NCBI RefSeq assembly: GCF_003857035.1
Contig: NZ_QGSY01000136.1
Coordinates: forward strand, 1 to 64,000
Reading direction: 5' to 3'
Source of the DNA: Micromonospora arida
Lineage (GTDB): Bacteria; Actinomycetota; Actinomycetes; Mycobacteriales; Micromonosporaceae
DNA length: 64,000 nt
A program made the translations under genes and the position numbers. This document shows, in pieces, positions 17,286 through 28,052 of this stretch (within the stretch, counting starts at the first letter, position 1; each line of letters starts with the position of its first letter). Below the pieces are notes generated by a model. It saw only the letters and a program-made list of their open reading frames with translations. It did no database searches and was not told the DNA's origin.

Positions 17286-18759
17286 CATGCTCCATCTCGA
17301 TCGAATTCGACCTTTTCGCTGGAACGCTGGCCAACGCCTTGCGATACCCGACGACGGCGGCTGGAAGTACGGTGACCCCGTACGACAGCGCCGAGGCGAG
17401 CGCGACACCCGACAGGCCACCCCGGCCCGCCAGAAGGATCTTCAGCGGCACGGCGACGACAAGGCAGGCCGCCCAACCGACGAACTGCGGCCCCAGCAGT
17501 CCGATGCTGTTCTGCACCATGAACAGCGGAGCCGCGACCGCAACGAGAATCGACCACACGGCGAGCGCGGCGAACAGCGGTGTCGGCACCTGTTCGAGGT
17601 CGTCCGAACGTACCCAGAACTGCAGAATGTCGTTGCCGCTCAGGACGAGGCACAGCGCGGGCAGAGTCACCGCCGCGGCGGACAGGTAGACCATCCGTCG
17701 GGTGCTGCGCCGGACCCATCCCACATCGCCCCGAGCGAGCGCCTCGCCGTTGGCTGGCCACAGCGGCAGGTTGACCAGGGTCACGAACAGGGCCAGTACC
17801 GCGAACATCCGCAATATCACCGCGTAGTTGGCGGCCGCGTGCAGACCGAGCACCCGACCGACCAGGAAGCCGTCGAGGTTGAGAGCGATGGAACTCAACA
17901 AGGAGAGCCCGAAGAAGCGGGAACCCAGCCTGAGCAGTCCGCGCGCTACCGGCGCACGAACATCCTTGACGCGTGGTCGGAAGGCGGGTTGCTGCCAACC
18001 GAAATAGCAGATCGAGTTCGCCAGGTTCATCAGGGGCACGGCGAGCACCGCGGCCGCGATCACCAGCGCCGGACTGGCGTCCGTGGCGACAGCTGCCACC
18101 ACCAGGCCCGCCGAACCAAGACTGCCAGCGGCCTGCCAGAGGTTGCTCTGCGCAACCTGCTGGTGGGCGTACTGCACCCGCTGGATGAGTGCCAACGGAA
18201 TGTTGACCAGGAATGCGCCGAAGCAGAGCAACACCACAGCTCGGGCATCCCGAGCCACCACAGGGTCCGCGACGTTCAGCAGCGCCGACCAGGGAACCAG
18301 CCGGACAGCGACCAGCAACACCAGCAGCAGGGCCACCGCCAGTGCACCAAGTACGGCGTAGGCACTAGCGATTTCCCGGGCTGCCGCGCGCCGCTCACCG
18401 GTGGCGTACAACCGAGAGAGCCTGGTGAGTAGGCCGTTTCCGAGTCCGAAGTCGGCGAACAGCGCCATCGCGGTCAGTGAGGTGATGGCCATCCACATGC
18501 CGTACCGCTCGGCCCCGAGATAGCCGAAGGCTATCGGGGTGATCAGCAGTGGCGCGACCAGGCCGACAGCCTTGCCGGCGAGCGAAGAGGCGATGCCGGC
18601 GACCAGCGCGCGACCACGCGACCGCCGCGCCATCGACGTGTCGCCCTCGTGTAACTCCGGCCCCGCCGTCGCGGTCGGTACCTCTGAAGGGGTTGCAGCG
18701 GTGGTGCCGCCGACCAGGACGGTCGGGGCCGCACCGGCGGCCGGAGGCCGGTCGACCAT
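17245..18759 (-). CDS. Wzx-like polysaccharide flippase
   Basis: A 504-residue polytopic protein of the MOP/polysaccharide-transport superfamily with about 12-14 membrane segments. Landmarks are LVAPLLITPIAFGYLGAERYGMW and FADFGLGNGLL near the N-terminus. It should flip undecaprenyl-linked repeat units to the outer face for the Wzy-like polymerase. ATG 18759 shares one base with the stop of the upstream epimerase gene (TGATG), so the two are coupled. About 40 polar residues precede the first helix, so a later start (ATG of MARRSRGRALV) is possible. Confidence 0.85.
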   Translation of the reverse strand: MVDRPPAAGAAPTVLVGGTTAATPSEVPTATAGPELHEGDTSMARRSRGRALVAGIASSLAGKAVGLVAPLLITPIAFGYLGAERYGMWMAITSLTAMALFADFGLGNGLLTRLSRLYATGERRAAAREIASAYAVLGALAVALLLVLLVAVRLVPWSALLNVADPVVARDARAVVLLCFGAFLVNIPLALIQRVQYAHQQVAQSNLWQAAGSLGSAGLVVAAVATDASPALVIAAAVLAVPLMNLANSICYFGWQQPAFRPRVKDVRAPVARGLLRLGSRFFGLSLLSSIALNLDGFLVGRVLGLHAAANYAVILRMFAVLALFVTLVNLPLWPANGEALARGDVGWVRRSTRRMVYLSAAAVTLPALCLVLSGNDILQFWVRSDDLEQVPTPLFAALAVWSILVAVAAPLFMVQNSIGLLGPQFVGWAACLVVAVPLKILLAGRGGLSGVALASALSYGVTVLPAAVVGYRKALASVPAKRSNSIEMEHDGEYTPRHRRSPA

Positions 18760-19706
18760 CAGGCCTGCTGCTTCAACACATGCGCCTCGAACCACTCCAC
18801 GGTGGCCCGTAGACCGTCGATGCGAGGGGTCGGCACCACGTCGGGAAAGAGCGAGCGGAGCACCCTGTTGTCGGCCTCGGAGTGTCGGACGTCCCCAGGG
18901 CGCGGCGCCACGTGCCGCCGCGTGATCGGGCGGGTGATGATCTGCTCCAACTCGGAAACCACCGTGTGCAACTCCGCCCGGGCGCCAAAAGCGAGATTGA
19001 CCGGCTGCGGATGGGAGACCGAACGCTCCACCGCGTCGAGCAGCACCGCGCAGACAGTCTCGACATAGGTGAAGTCGCGTGACTGCCGACCGTCCCCGTG
19101 GAGTTCGACGGGCTCACCGCGCAGTGCCGCGTAGACGAAGCGGGGGATGACAGCCGCGTAGCCGTGATCGTGCCGCTGGGCCGGGCCGTAGACGTTGAAG
19201 AACCGGAACGCGAGCGTAGGCAGGCCGAAGGACGCCTGGTAAGCAAGTGCGTAGGCCTCGGTGGCCAGTTTGCTCACCGCGTACGGACTGAGCGGGCGGG
19301 TCCAGGCGAGTTCGGTCTTGGGCAGCACCGGGTTCGCGCCGTAGACCGAGGAGGACGAAGCGACGACGACGTGGTTCACATCATGCCGGCGAGCGGCCTC
19401 CAGCACCCGCAGTGTGCCGGTGGCGTTGGCGTGGTGTGACGCGATCGGATCACGTAGCGAACGCGGCACGCTGGGCAGCGCCGCCAGGTGCACCACCGCG
19501 TCCCGGCCGGTCATCGCCCGGTCCAGCGCCTCGTCGTCGAGCATCGAACCCGGAGTGGTGTCGACGTCGAGACCATCGAGGTTGCTCATCCGCCCCGTTG
19601 CGAGATCGTCGAGGATCCGGATGTCGGAGACGGTGCGGCGCAGGACCGCCGCGCGGGCCAGATTCGAGCCGATGAATCCCGCGCCGCCGGTGATGAGTAG
19701 TCGCAT
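18759..19706 (-). CDS. NAD-dependent UDP-hexose epimerase/dehydratase
   Basis: A 315-residue extended SDR protein. MRLLITGGAGFIGSN opens the Rossmann fold, the active site is SPYAVSK with VASSSSVYG upstream, and RFFNVYGPAQ is the usual substrate-side motif. It resembles GalE and related C4 epimerases, giving for example UDP-Gal, UDP-GalNAc or a uronic acid epimer; specificity cannot be read. ATG 19706 has ggcggg upstream, and the 25 upstream in-frame codons are left out. It is coupled to the flippase gene by a TGATG overlap. A dehydratase role is the main alternative. Confidence 0.82.
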   Translation of the reverse strand: MRLLITGGAGFIGSNLARAAVLRRTVSDIRILDDLATGRMSNLDGLDVDTTPGSMLDDEALDRAMTGRDAVVHLAALPSVPRSLRDPIASHHANATGTLRVLEAARRHDVNHVVVASSSSVYGANPVLPKTELAWTRPLSPYAVSKLATEAYALAYQASFGLPTLAFRFFNVYGPAQRHDHGYAAVIPRFVYAALRGEPVELHGDGRQSRDFTYVETVCAVLLDAVERSVSHPQPVNLAFGARAELHTVVSELEQIITRPITRRHVAPRPGDVRHSEADNRVLRSLFPDVVPTPRIDGLRATVEWFEAHVLKQQA

Positions 19707-19823
19707 TCGTCCCGCCTTCACGCCCCGTTGAGTGGTCATCCGGTCCAACGACTCTCGACAGCGGCCGTCACGCTTCGTCATTGTGCGACTACGAGATGGT
19801 GCTGACGGGCCGGCCGAGCGACA

Positions 19824-20504
19824 TCAGCGACCGGCAGCTGCGGATGAGACTGGCCGGACTTCAGACCCCGGAAGGTCCGACAACGCCGCCAGCTCCGCCG
19901 GGGCCAGCCGGCGTTCCGGCGGGTAGAGCTGCTGTTCGTGCGAGATGATCGTCTCCACCGGCCAGCGCAGCCGGATCACTCGCGCCGGGTTGCCGGCGGC
20001 GACCGCGTAGGGCGGCACCGGACGCGTCACCACAGCGCCCGCCCCGATCACCGCACCCCGACCGATCGTCACTCCGTGCAGGATGACGGCACGGGTGCCC
20101 ACCCACACGTCGTCGCCGATCGTCACTCCCCGGTCCAGAGCCGCGTCCGAGGGAGCCTTCTCGACGGAGATCATCGGGGCGCCGACCCGGTCGATCCGAT
20201 GATTGCCGCCCCGGATGGTGACCTCGGGCCCGAACATGACGTTGTCACCGATCCGGATCCGGGATCGAGCGGCCATGATGACCGGACGGTGACCGAGGTC
20301 GACGTTACGGCCGACCTCGATCGTCTCGTAGGTGTAGATGCCGTCCGGGTCGAAGGTGAAGTTGTCACCCCGGGCGGCGAAGCGGCCGGCGCTCGCCAGG
20401 CCGCGGACGGCCCTGCGAACCCGCATGCCGCTGACGCAGATCAGGTCCAGAAGACGGGCGACCCCCACGACCACACGCGCGGGGCGGTGCGACGACACGC
20501 GCAT
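19824..20504 (-). CDS. Hexapeptide-repeat acyltransferase (WbbJ/CatB-like)
   Basis: A 226-residue protein. Beta-helix repeats run from YETIEVGRNVDLGHRP through RIRIGDNVMFGPEVTIRGG to GVTIGDDVWVGTRAVILHG, ending with VAAGNPARVIRL. RGGNHRID supplies the conserved His. An acetyl- or other acyl-CoA dependent modification of the polysaccharide is likely. ATG 20504 has no strong ribosome binding site. It is the right-hand end of the polysaccharide cluster and reads leftwards towards the epimerase gene, 117 bp away. It is only distantly similar to the other acyltransferase of the cluster (gene at 16665), so the two probably modify different positions. Confidence 0.82.
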   Translation of the reverse strand: MRVSSHRPARVVVGVARLLDLICVSGMRVRRAVRGLASAGRFAARGDNFTFDPDGIYTYETIEVGRNVDLGHRPVIMAARSRIRIGDNVMFGPEVTIRGGNHRIDRVGAPMISVEKAPSDAALDRGVTIGDDVWVGTRAVILHGVTIGRGAVIGAGAVVTRPVPPYAVAAGNPARVIRLRWPVETIISHEQQLYPPERRLAPAELAALSDLPGSEVRPVSSAAAGR

Positions 20505-20843
20505 CAGGCGCTACACCGCCCAGTAACGACCGCTTCCCGCTGGACCACATTGTGGATCTGACGCATCGAACCCTTCCCTCGCCTGATTGCGGCGACACCA
20601 CTTCGGACACGAGCGAGCGTACGGGCTATTTGTCGGCTTGATGTGGTAATAAGCGTTTCCCGACGACCGGCAGACTTCGGTCACCGCGCAGGCATCTTGC
20701 GGCAGACAACCCGCAGCGCCCGCAGCCGTCACGTGCGGCAGCCGCGTCGACACGGGCAGCGACCTTGCGCCCATCGACCGATTGACAGCGATCAGTCCAC
20801 ACCGAAGGCTCGCGCCTACAGGTCCTTCACCCAAGGAGGCGCG
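20505..20843. promoter_or_regulatory. 339-bp divergent region; weak promoter before the M14 gene
   Basis: No gene is seen. On the plus strand TTGACA (20782-20787) and AAGGCT (20805-20810) are 17 bp apart, a plausible though imperfect housekeeping promoter that would give a leader of about 25 nt. A small palindrome ccacattgtgg is also present near 20547. No minus-strand promoter could be fixed. Confidence 0.35.
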
Positions 20844-23800
20844 ATGAGACCGAGACGACTGGCGATCGCCGGCGTGGTCACCCTGCTCGGCGCACTGGCA
20901 CTGACCCCACCGGCCAGCGCGCGGCCGCCGTCCGACCCGGGCGTCCGCGACGGCCTGGAGGTGTACGTCGGCACTGTCGACGCGAAACAGCGGGAGCAAC
21001 TGCGCGCGGCGGGGGTCGACCTCGGCCACGACGCGAAGGCGGACGCGTCCGGCCGTACGACGGTCGAGACGGTCCTCAGCCGACGGCAGGCGAAGCGGTT
21101 GACTGACAAGGGCGTACCGCTGTCGGTGAAGAAGGTGCGAGGCAAGGACGCGTCGCAGGCGCTGCGGGAGCAGGCCGCGGCCGGCTGGACGAGTTTCCGT
21201 CCCTATGGTGAGCCGGGCGGCCTGCGAGACGAGCTGAACGCCACCGCGGCCCGGTATCCCAAGCTGACCAAGGTGGAGACGATCGGCCGCAGCCAGCAGG
21301 GGCAGCCGATCGTCGCCGTGAAGGTCACCAAGAACGCGCCGACCGTCGCGGACGGGAAGCGGCCCGCCGTGCTCTACGCCGGCGCGCAGCACGCCCGCGA
21401 GTGGATCACGCCGGAGATGACCCGCCGGCTGATGCATCACGTGCTGGACAGCTACGGCACCGACCGGGAGATCACCCGACTCCTGGACACGACCGAGCTG
21501 TGGTTCCTGCCGGTCGCCAACCCGGACGGCTACGACTTCACGTTCACCCCCGGCAACCGACTGTGGCGCAAGAACCTGCGGGACAACAACGGCGACGGCC
21601 AGATCGGCTCCGGCGACGGCGTCGACCTCAACCGCAACTTCAGCTACAAGTGGGGGTACGACAACGAGGGTTCGTCACCGGAGCCGAACAGCGAGACCTA
21701 CCGGGGCCCGGGCCCCAACTCCGAGCCGGAGACCAAGGCGCTGGACCGGCTCTTCAAGCGGGTCGGGTTCGAGTTCTTCGTCAACTACCACTCGGCGGCC
21801 GAGCTGCTGCTCTACGGCCTCGGTTGGCAGGTGAGCACTCCCACCCCGGACGACGAGATCTACAAGGCGATGGCCGGTGACGACGCGCACCCGGCGGTGC
21901 CCGGCTACGACCCGGACATCTCCGCCGAGCTGTACACCACGAACGGTGACACCGACAGCCACGCCACCGTTCGGTACGGCACGCTGGGCTTCACCCCGGA
22001 GATGTCCACGTGTGAGGCCGCCTCGGCGGTCGACCCCGACGACGAGTGGCGCCCGGAGGACTGCGTCAGCGGCTTCATCTTCCCCGACGACGAGGAGTTG
22101 ATCGCTGGGGAGGTGGGCAAGAACCTGCCCTTCGCGCTGGCCGTGGCCAAGTCGGCGGCGGACCCGGACGAGCCGGTCTCGGTCGTCGGACGGAGCACCC
22201 CGGACTTCGTGGTGGACGCCTTCGACACGTCGTACGGGCGCACCCAGCAGGTCGCCGCGATCACCCGGCGGGCGCTGAAGAACGTCAAGATGCACTACAC
22301 GGTCAACGGCGGGCGGCCGAAGACCGTCTCGGTCCGGGAGTGGCGCGGCGGTGAGCGGTACGGCGGCACGCACGACGACTACTACGCGGAGCTTCGCGGC
22401 AGGGTGGGCGGCACGAAGCCGGGCGACCGGGTGGAGGTCTGGTTCACCGGCAACAAACCCCGGTCCGGGGTGGTCGCCAGCGAACACTTCACCTACCGGG
22501 TGCACACCGACGTCGGAGGGGACGTGCTGGTCCTCGCCGCGGAGGATGTCACCGGCCTCAGCCCGGCGCAGACCGGCACCACCGCGAAGTACGCCGACGA
22601 GGTCGCGGCATCGCTGAGCGCCGCCGGGCGCACCAGCGACGTGTACGACTTCGACGCGATGGGCCGCAAGGCGCCGCACCCGCTCGGCGTGCTGTCGCAC
22701 TACGAGGCGGTGGTCTGGGAAACCGGCGACGACGTGATCATGCGCTCCCCCGGTCAGGTGGCCGGCACGACGGCCAGGGCGGCGCTGGAAACTGAGCTGG
22801 CCGTTCGGGACTACCTGAACGAGGGCGGCAAACTGCTGGTCAGCGGCCAGTACGCGTTGTTCGCACAGGGCGCCAACGGGTCGTACGTCTATCACCCGGA
22901 CGCGCCACCGGAGTGCACCGACGCCGAGGCCGCCAGCTGTCTGCCGCTGTTGAACGACTTCCAGCAGTACTGGCTGGGCGCACACACCTACGTGAGCGAC
23001 GGCGGAACCAGCCCGGACGGGGAGCCGTTCCCGGTCGTCGGGACCGACGCGGCGTTCACCGGCTTCGACGGGCAGCTGAACGCCTCCGGCTCGGCGGAGA
23101 ACCAGGCGCACACCGCGTCGTTCCTGACCACGTCGAGCTTCCTGCCGCCGGACGAGTTCCCGCAGTTCGCCAGTTCCGCGCCGGTGGGCTGGACCCGACC
23201 GGGCGGCGCGCCGTTCGATCCGCGTACGGGTGAGTGGTACCTGTACAGCGGGCAGACCGACGAGTCGTACAAGCGGCTCACGCGCACGGTGGATCTCACC
23301 GGGGCGAGCAGCGGAGAGTTGCGCTTCTTCACCTCCTACGAGATCGAGCAGGACTGGGACTTCATGTTCGTCGAGGCGCACGAGGTGGGTAGCGACGACT
23401 GGACGACCCTGCCGGACGCCAACGGCAAGACCAGCACGGTCACCGGGGACAGCTGCGTCGAGGGTTGGGTGGAGCAGTTGCATCCGTTCCTTGCGCACTA
23501 CCAGGGCGCGGACTGCTCCCCCACCGGGAGCACCGGCAGCTGGAACGCGGCGAGCGGGTCGTCGGGAGGTTGGAAGGAGTTCGTGGTCGACCTGTCGGGC
23601 TACGCCGGTAAGCAGGTCGAGGTGTCGATCACGTACGCCTCGGACTGGGGCACCCAGGGTCTCGGCGTCTTCCTGGACGACGCCCGGGTGCTGGTCGACG
23701 GGTCGACCGTGGCGGAGACCTCGTTCGAGTCGGCCGACCTGGGTGGCTGGACGGTGGCCGGCCCACCGCCCGGCTCCGCTGGCAACGCCAACGACTGGTC

Positions 23801-23951
23801 GCGCAGCCAGCAGGCGTTCGAGGAGGGCTCGGTGGTGGTCACCGGGGACACGGTGTACCTGGGCTTCGGGTTGGAGGGTCTGCCTCCGGCGGACCGCGAC
23901 GACCTGGTCGCCCGCTCGCTGACCCACCTCACCGGGCAGCCCCGCCCCTGA
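20844..23951 (+). CDS. Secreted M14 zinc carboxypeptidase with large C-terminal region
   Basis: A 1035-residue secreted metallopeptidase. A signal peptide (RR start, cleavage likely after ASA at residue 26) is followed by a propeptide-like stretch and the M14 domain from about 115. Zinc ligands are His183 and Glu186 (QHAREW) and His316 (VNYHSA); Asn263-Arg264 bind the substrate carboxylate; Glu386 (GFTPEMS) is the general base. The roughly 500 residues beyond contain an Ig-like part and a segment with paired Cys and YEIEQDWDFMFVEA, resembling the adhesive domain of immune inhibitor A peptidases. It probably trims extracellular proteins or peptides. ATG 20844 has aaggagg four bases upstream. 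Monocistronic, ending at a perfect palindrome. Confidence 0.9.
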   Translation: MRPRRLAIAGVVTLLGALALTPPASARPPSDPGVRDGLEVYVGTVDAKQREQLRAAGVDLGHDAKADASGRTTVETVLSRRQAKRLTDKGVPLSVKKVRGKDASQALREQAAAGWTSFRPYGEPGGLRDELNATAARYPKLTKVETIGRSQQGQPIVAVKVTKNAPTVADGKRPAVLYAGAQHAREWITPEMTRRLMHHVLDSYGTDREITRLLDTTELWFLPVANPDGYDFTFTPGNRLWRKNLRDNNGDGQIGSGDGVDLNRNFSYKWGYDNEGSSPEPNSETYRGPGPNSEPETKALDRLFKRVGFEFFVNYHSAAELLLYGLGWQVSTPTPDDEIYKAMAGDDAHPAVPGYDPDISAELYTTNGDTDSHATVRYGTLGFTPEMSTCEAASAVDPDDEWRPEDCVSGFIFPDDEELIAGEVGKNLPFALAVAKSAADPDEPVSVVGRSTPDFVVDAFDTSYGRTQQVAAITRRALKNVKMHYTVNGGRPKTVSVREWRGGERYGGTHDDYYAELRGRVGGTKPGDRVEVWFTGNKPRSGVVASEHFTYRVHTDVGGDVLVLAAEDVTGLSPAQTGTTAKYADEVAASLSAAGRTSDVYDFDAMGRKAPHPLGVLSHYEAVVWETGDDVIMRSPGQVAGTTARAALETELAVRDYLNEGGKLLVSGQYALFAQGANGSYVYHPDAPPECTDAEAASCLPLLNDFQQYWLGAHTYVSDGGTSPDGEPFPVVGTDAAFTGFDGQLNASGSAENQAHTASFLTTSSFLPPDEFPQFASSAPVGWTRPGGAPFDPRTGEWYLYSGQTDESYKRLTRTVDLTGASSGELRFFTSYEIEQDWDFMFVEAHEVGSDDWTTLPDANGKTSTVTGDSCVEGWVEQLHPFLAHYQGADCSPTGSTGSWNAASGSSGGWKEFVVDLSGYAGKQVEVSITYASDWGTQGLGVFLDDARVLVDGSTVAETSFESADLGGWTVAGPPPGSAGNANDWSRSQQAFEEGSVVVTGDTVYLGFGLEGLPPADRDDLVARSLTHLTGQPRP

Positions 23952-23958
23952 CGCGGCG

Positions 23959-23994
23959 AGGTGCGCCGACGGTCCGCGGACCGTCGGCGCACCT
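23959..23994 (+). terminator. 36-bp perfect palindrome after the peptidase gene
   Basis: The two 18-base halves are exact reverse complements, centred on cgcg, and begin 8 bp after the stop. As RNA this is a very stable hairpin without a U tract, the usual form here. Confidence 0.75.
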
Positions 23995-24041
23995 TCGGTG
24001 TACGGCGGGTACGGTCGCCGCCGATGTGGTGAGCTGTACGG

Positions 24042-24962
24042 GTGTCGGGGCTGGGACTTGTGCTGCACCCCACCCGGGATGTCACCGAGGTGGTCGGGAT
24101 CATCGAACGGTGGGCGAAGCGTCACCACAAGACGCTGATGGTGCGCGAGGAGGACCAGCACCGCGTCTCGTCCTGCATCGTGCCGGTGCCGGCGGACGAG
24201 GTGGCGGCCCGCGCCGACGCCTTGATCAGCATCGGCGGCGACGGCACCATGTTGGGTGCGCTGCGCTCCGCCATCCACGACCCGAAGCCGGTGCTCGGCG
24301 TACACCTGGGTCATCTGGGGTTTCTCGTCGAGATCGAGCCGCCGGAGCTGCCCGACGCGTTGAGCCGGCTGCTGTCGAAGGACTTCACCATCGAGTCGCA
24401 CGCCTGCCTGGCCTGCGACGTGTGCGGTGACGACGTCGTGGCGTTCAACGACATCGCGCTGGTGCGCCAGCCCGGCTCCGGCTTCGTGAGCGTCACCCTC
24501 GCCATCGACGGCCAGCAGTACGGCTACTACCGCAGTGACGCCGTTGTGGTCAGCACCCCGATCGGCTCGACGGCCTACAGCTACGCCGCGGGCGGCCCAC
24601 TGATCTCCCCCGCCGCCGACTCGGTGGTGATCACGCCGTCAGCGCCGATGGCCGGCATCTCCCGGTCGGTGGTGCTCTCGCCGGACGAGAACATCCGGTT
24701 GGAGCTCCGACCCGACTCGTCGCCGGTCGTGGTGGAGATGGACGGGCTGGTGTTCCGCGACGCGGCGACGGAGGGGGCCGTGGACATCACGTACCGCCGC
24801 AAGGCTGGCCTGGTGGTCCGCTTCGACCCGCTGCGCTACCAGGAGCGCAACCAGTTGAAGATGACTCTGCTCGACCTGCCGTTCCTCCCCGAGCAGCTCC
24901 GTGAGCTGCTCCCCGAGGAACTACGCCGACGAGCCCAACAGGAAATCCCCCCACCCTGCTGA
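24042..24962 (+). CDS. nadK: NAD kinase
   Basis: A 306-residue NAD(P)+ kinase. The diagnostic ISIGGDGTML lies near residues 66-75, and the NAD-site segments FNDIALVR and TPIGSTAYSYAAGGPL follow. It phosphorylates NAD with ATP or polyphosphate to give NADP in the cytosol. GTG 24042 gives a normal family length, though it has no clear ribosome binding site. It is downstream of the peptidase terminator and convergent with pgm. The gene order does not link it to a pathway here. Confidence 0.92.
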   Translation: MSGLGLVLHPTRDVTEVVGIIERWAKRHHKTLMVREEDQHRVSSCIVPVPADEVAARADALISIGGDGTMLGALRSAIHDPKPVLGVHLGHLGFLVEIEPPELPDALSRLLSKDFTIESHACLACDVCGDDVVAFNDIALVRQPGSGFVSVTLAIDGQQYGYYRSDAVVVSTPIGSTAYSYAAGGPLISPAADSVVITPSAPMAGISRSVVLSPDENIRLELRPDSSPVVVEMDGLVFRDAATEGAVDITYRRKAGLVVRFDPLRYQERNQLKMTLLDLPFLPEQLRELLPEELRRRAQQEIPPPC

Positions 24963-24996
24963 CCACACCCACCCCCTCGCCCGTTCTGTCGCCGTC

Positions 24997-25051
24997 GACC
25001 ATGAGGTTGTTGCTGCGACACGCCGAGGCGGAGGGCAACAACCTCATGATC
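24997..25051. repeat. Palindromic element between nadK and pgm
   Basis: catgaggttgttgc (25000-25013) pairs exactly with gcaacaacctcatg (25035-25048) around a 21-nt loop, and three more positions extend the stem with one mismatch. It lies between two convergent genes and is less GC-rich than its surroundings. It could terminate both transcripts or belong to a dispersed palindrome family. Confidence 0.65.
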
Positions 25052-25075
25052 AAGGCGGGCGTTCGGGGGCGCGGG

Positions 25076-26716
<1,641 letters not shown>

Positions 26717-26747
26717 TGCGGGATCCTCCTCGGGGAGTGCCTGTCGG

Positions 26748-27980
26748 TCACGGCACGACCTTCTGGCCCTTGCCGATGACCACGATGCCGTTGTCGGAAA
26801 CGGTGTAGCGCTGCCGGTCCTTCTCCAGGTCGACGCCGATCTCGACGCCCTCCGGGACGAACACGTTCTTGTCCAGGATGGCCCGCCGGACCACGGCGTG
26901 CCGGCCGATCTCCACACCCTCCATGAGCACCGAGCCCTCGACGTGCGCCCAGGAGTGCACCCGCACCTTCGGCGAGACGATCGAGTTCTCCACCAGCGAG
27001 CCGGAGATCACCACACCCGGGGAGACCATCGAGCCGACCGCGCGGCCGACCCGCTCACCCCACTGGTGGACGAACTTCGCCGGCGGCCACGGCGGTTGCT
27101 CGGTGTAGATCGGCCAGTCGAAGTTGTACATGTTGAAGACGGGGTGCACGTTGATCAGATCCATGTGCGCGTCGTAGAACGAGTCGAGCGTCCCCACGTC
27201 CCGCCAGTAGCCGCGATCACGGTCGGTGCTGCCCGGCACCTCGTTGTCGCGGAAGTCGTAGACGTTGGCCTCGCCGCGTTCGACGAGCATCGGGATGATG
27301 CTGCCGCCCATGTCGTGCTTGCTGGACTTGTCTTCGGCGTCGCGCTCGACCGCCTCGCAGAGCGCCCGGGTGGTGAAGACGTAGTTGCCCATCGAGGCGT
27401 AGATCTCGTCCGGTGCGTCGGGCAGACCGACCGCGTCGGTGGGCTTCTCGCGGAACGCCCGGATCCGCTTGCCGTCCTCGCCGACCTCGATGACGCCGAA
27501 CTGGTCGGCGGTCGACAGCGGCTGGCGGATGCCGGCGACGGTCACCGCCGCGCCGGAGGCGATGTGGTCCTCGACCATCTGCCGCGGGTCCATCCGGTAG
27601 ATGTGGTCGGCGCCGAAGACGATCACGTAGTCGGGCTGCTCGTCGTTTATCAGGTTGAAGCTCTGGTAGATGGCGTCGGCCGAGCCGGCGAACCACCACG
27701 GGCCACGACGCTGCTGCGCGGGCACCGGGGTGACGTAGTTGCCGAGCAGCGTGGACATCCGCCAGGTCTTGGTGATGTGTCGGTCGAGGGAGTGGGACTT
27801 GTACTGGGTCAGCACGACGATCTTGAGATAGCCGGCGTTGGCCAGGTTGGAGAGGACGAAGTCGACCATGCGGTACATCCCGCCGAACGGGACGGCCGGC
27901 TTGGCCCGATCCGTGGTGAGTGGCATCAGGCGCTTGCCCTCCCCACCCGCCAGGACGATCGCGAGCACCTTGGCAGCCAT
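26748..27980 (-). CDS. glgC: Glucose-1-phosphate adenylyltransferase
   Basis: A 410-residue ADP-glucose pyrophosphorylase. [13 protein letters not shown] is the nucleotide-binding start, [10 protein letters not shown] the catalytic Asp region and FREKP the glucose-1-phosphate site; the C-terminal part is a beta-helix ([18 protein letters not shown]). It makes ADP-glucose for the alpha-glucan synthase encoded divergently next to it. ATG 27980 has no strong ribosome binding site but sits 6 nt after TAGCGT, fitting a leaderless transcript. It lies upstream of pgm with a 31-bp gap. Confidence 0.95.
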   Translation of the reverse strand: MAAKVLAIVLAGGEGKRLMPLTTDRAKPAVPFGGMYRMVDFVLSNLANAGYLKIVVLTQYKSHSLDRHITKTWRMSTLLGNYVTPVPAQQRRGPWWFAGSADAIYQSFNLINDEQPDYVIVFGADHIYRMDPRQMVEDHIASGAAVTVAGIRQPLSTADQFGVIEVGEDGKRIRAFREKPTDAVGLPDAPDEIYASMGNYVFTTRALCEAVERDAEDKSSKHDMGGSIIPMLVERGEANVYDFRDNEVPGSTDRDRGYWRDVGTLDSFYDAHMDLINVHPVFNMYNFDWPIYTEQPPWPPAKFVHQWGERVGRAVGSMVSPGVVISGSLVENSIVSPKVRVHSWAHVEGSVLMEGVEIGRHAVVRRAILDKNVFVPEGVEIGVDLEKDRQRYTVSDNGIVVIGKGQKVVP

Positions 27981-27986
27981 GCCCCG

Positions 27987-28044
27987 ACGCTATCCACCCG
28001 CGTCCCACTTCACCACTCGTACGGGGAGTCTTCTGCACTAGGGT
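27987..28044. promoter_or_regulatory. Back-to-back -10 boxes for leaderless glgC and glgA
   Basis: In the 72-bp spacer, TAGCGT (minus strand, 27987-27992) is 6 nt from the glgC ATG and TAGGGT (plus strand, 28039-28044) is 8 nt from the glgA ATG. Both spacings suit transcription starting at or within a base or two of the start codon. No clear -35 boxes were seen. Confidence 0.45.
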
Positions 28045-28052
28045 GCGGGGTC

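Noticed and set aside
21675-24401. Antisense open frame of about 900 codons opposite the M14 peptidase gene
   Set aside because: It is a by-product of GC-rich third positions; composition is Arg/Val/Gln-rich with no family motif, and it crosses a terminator palindrome and nadK.
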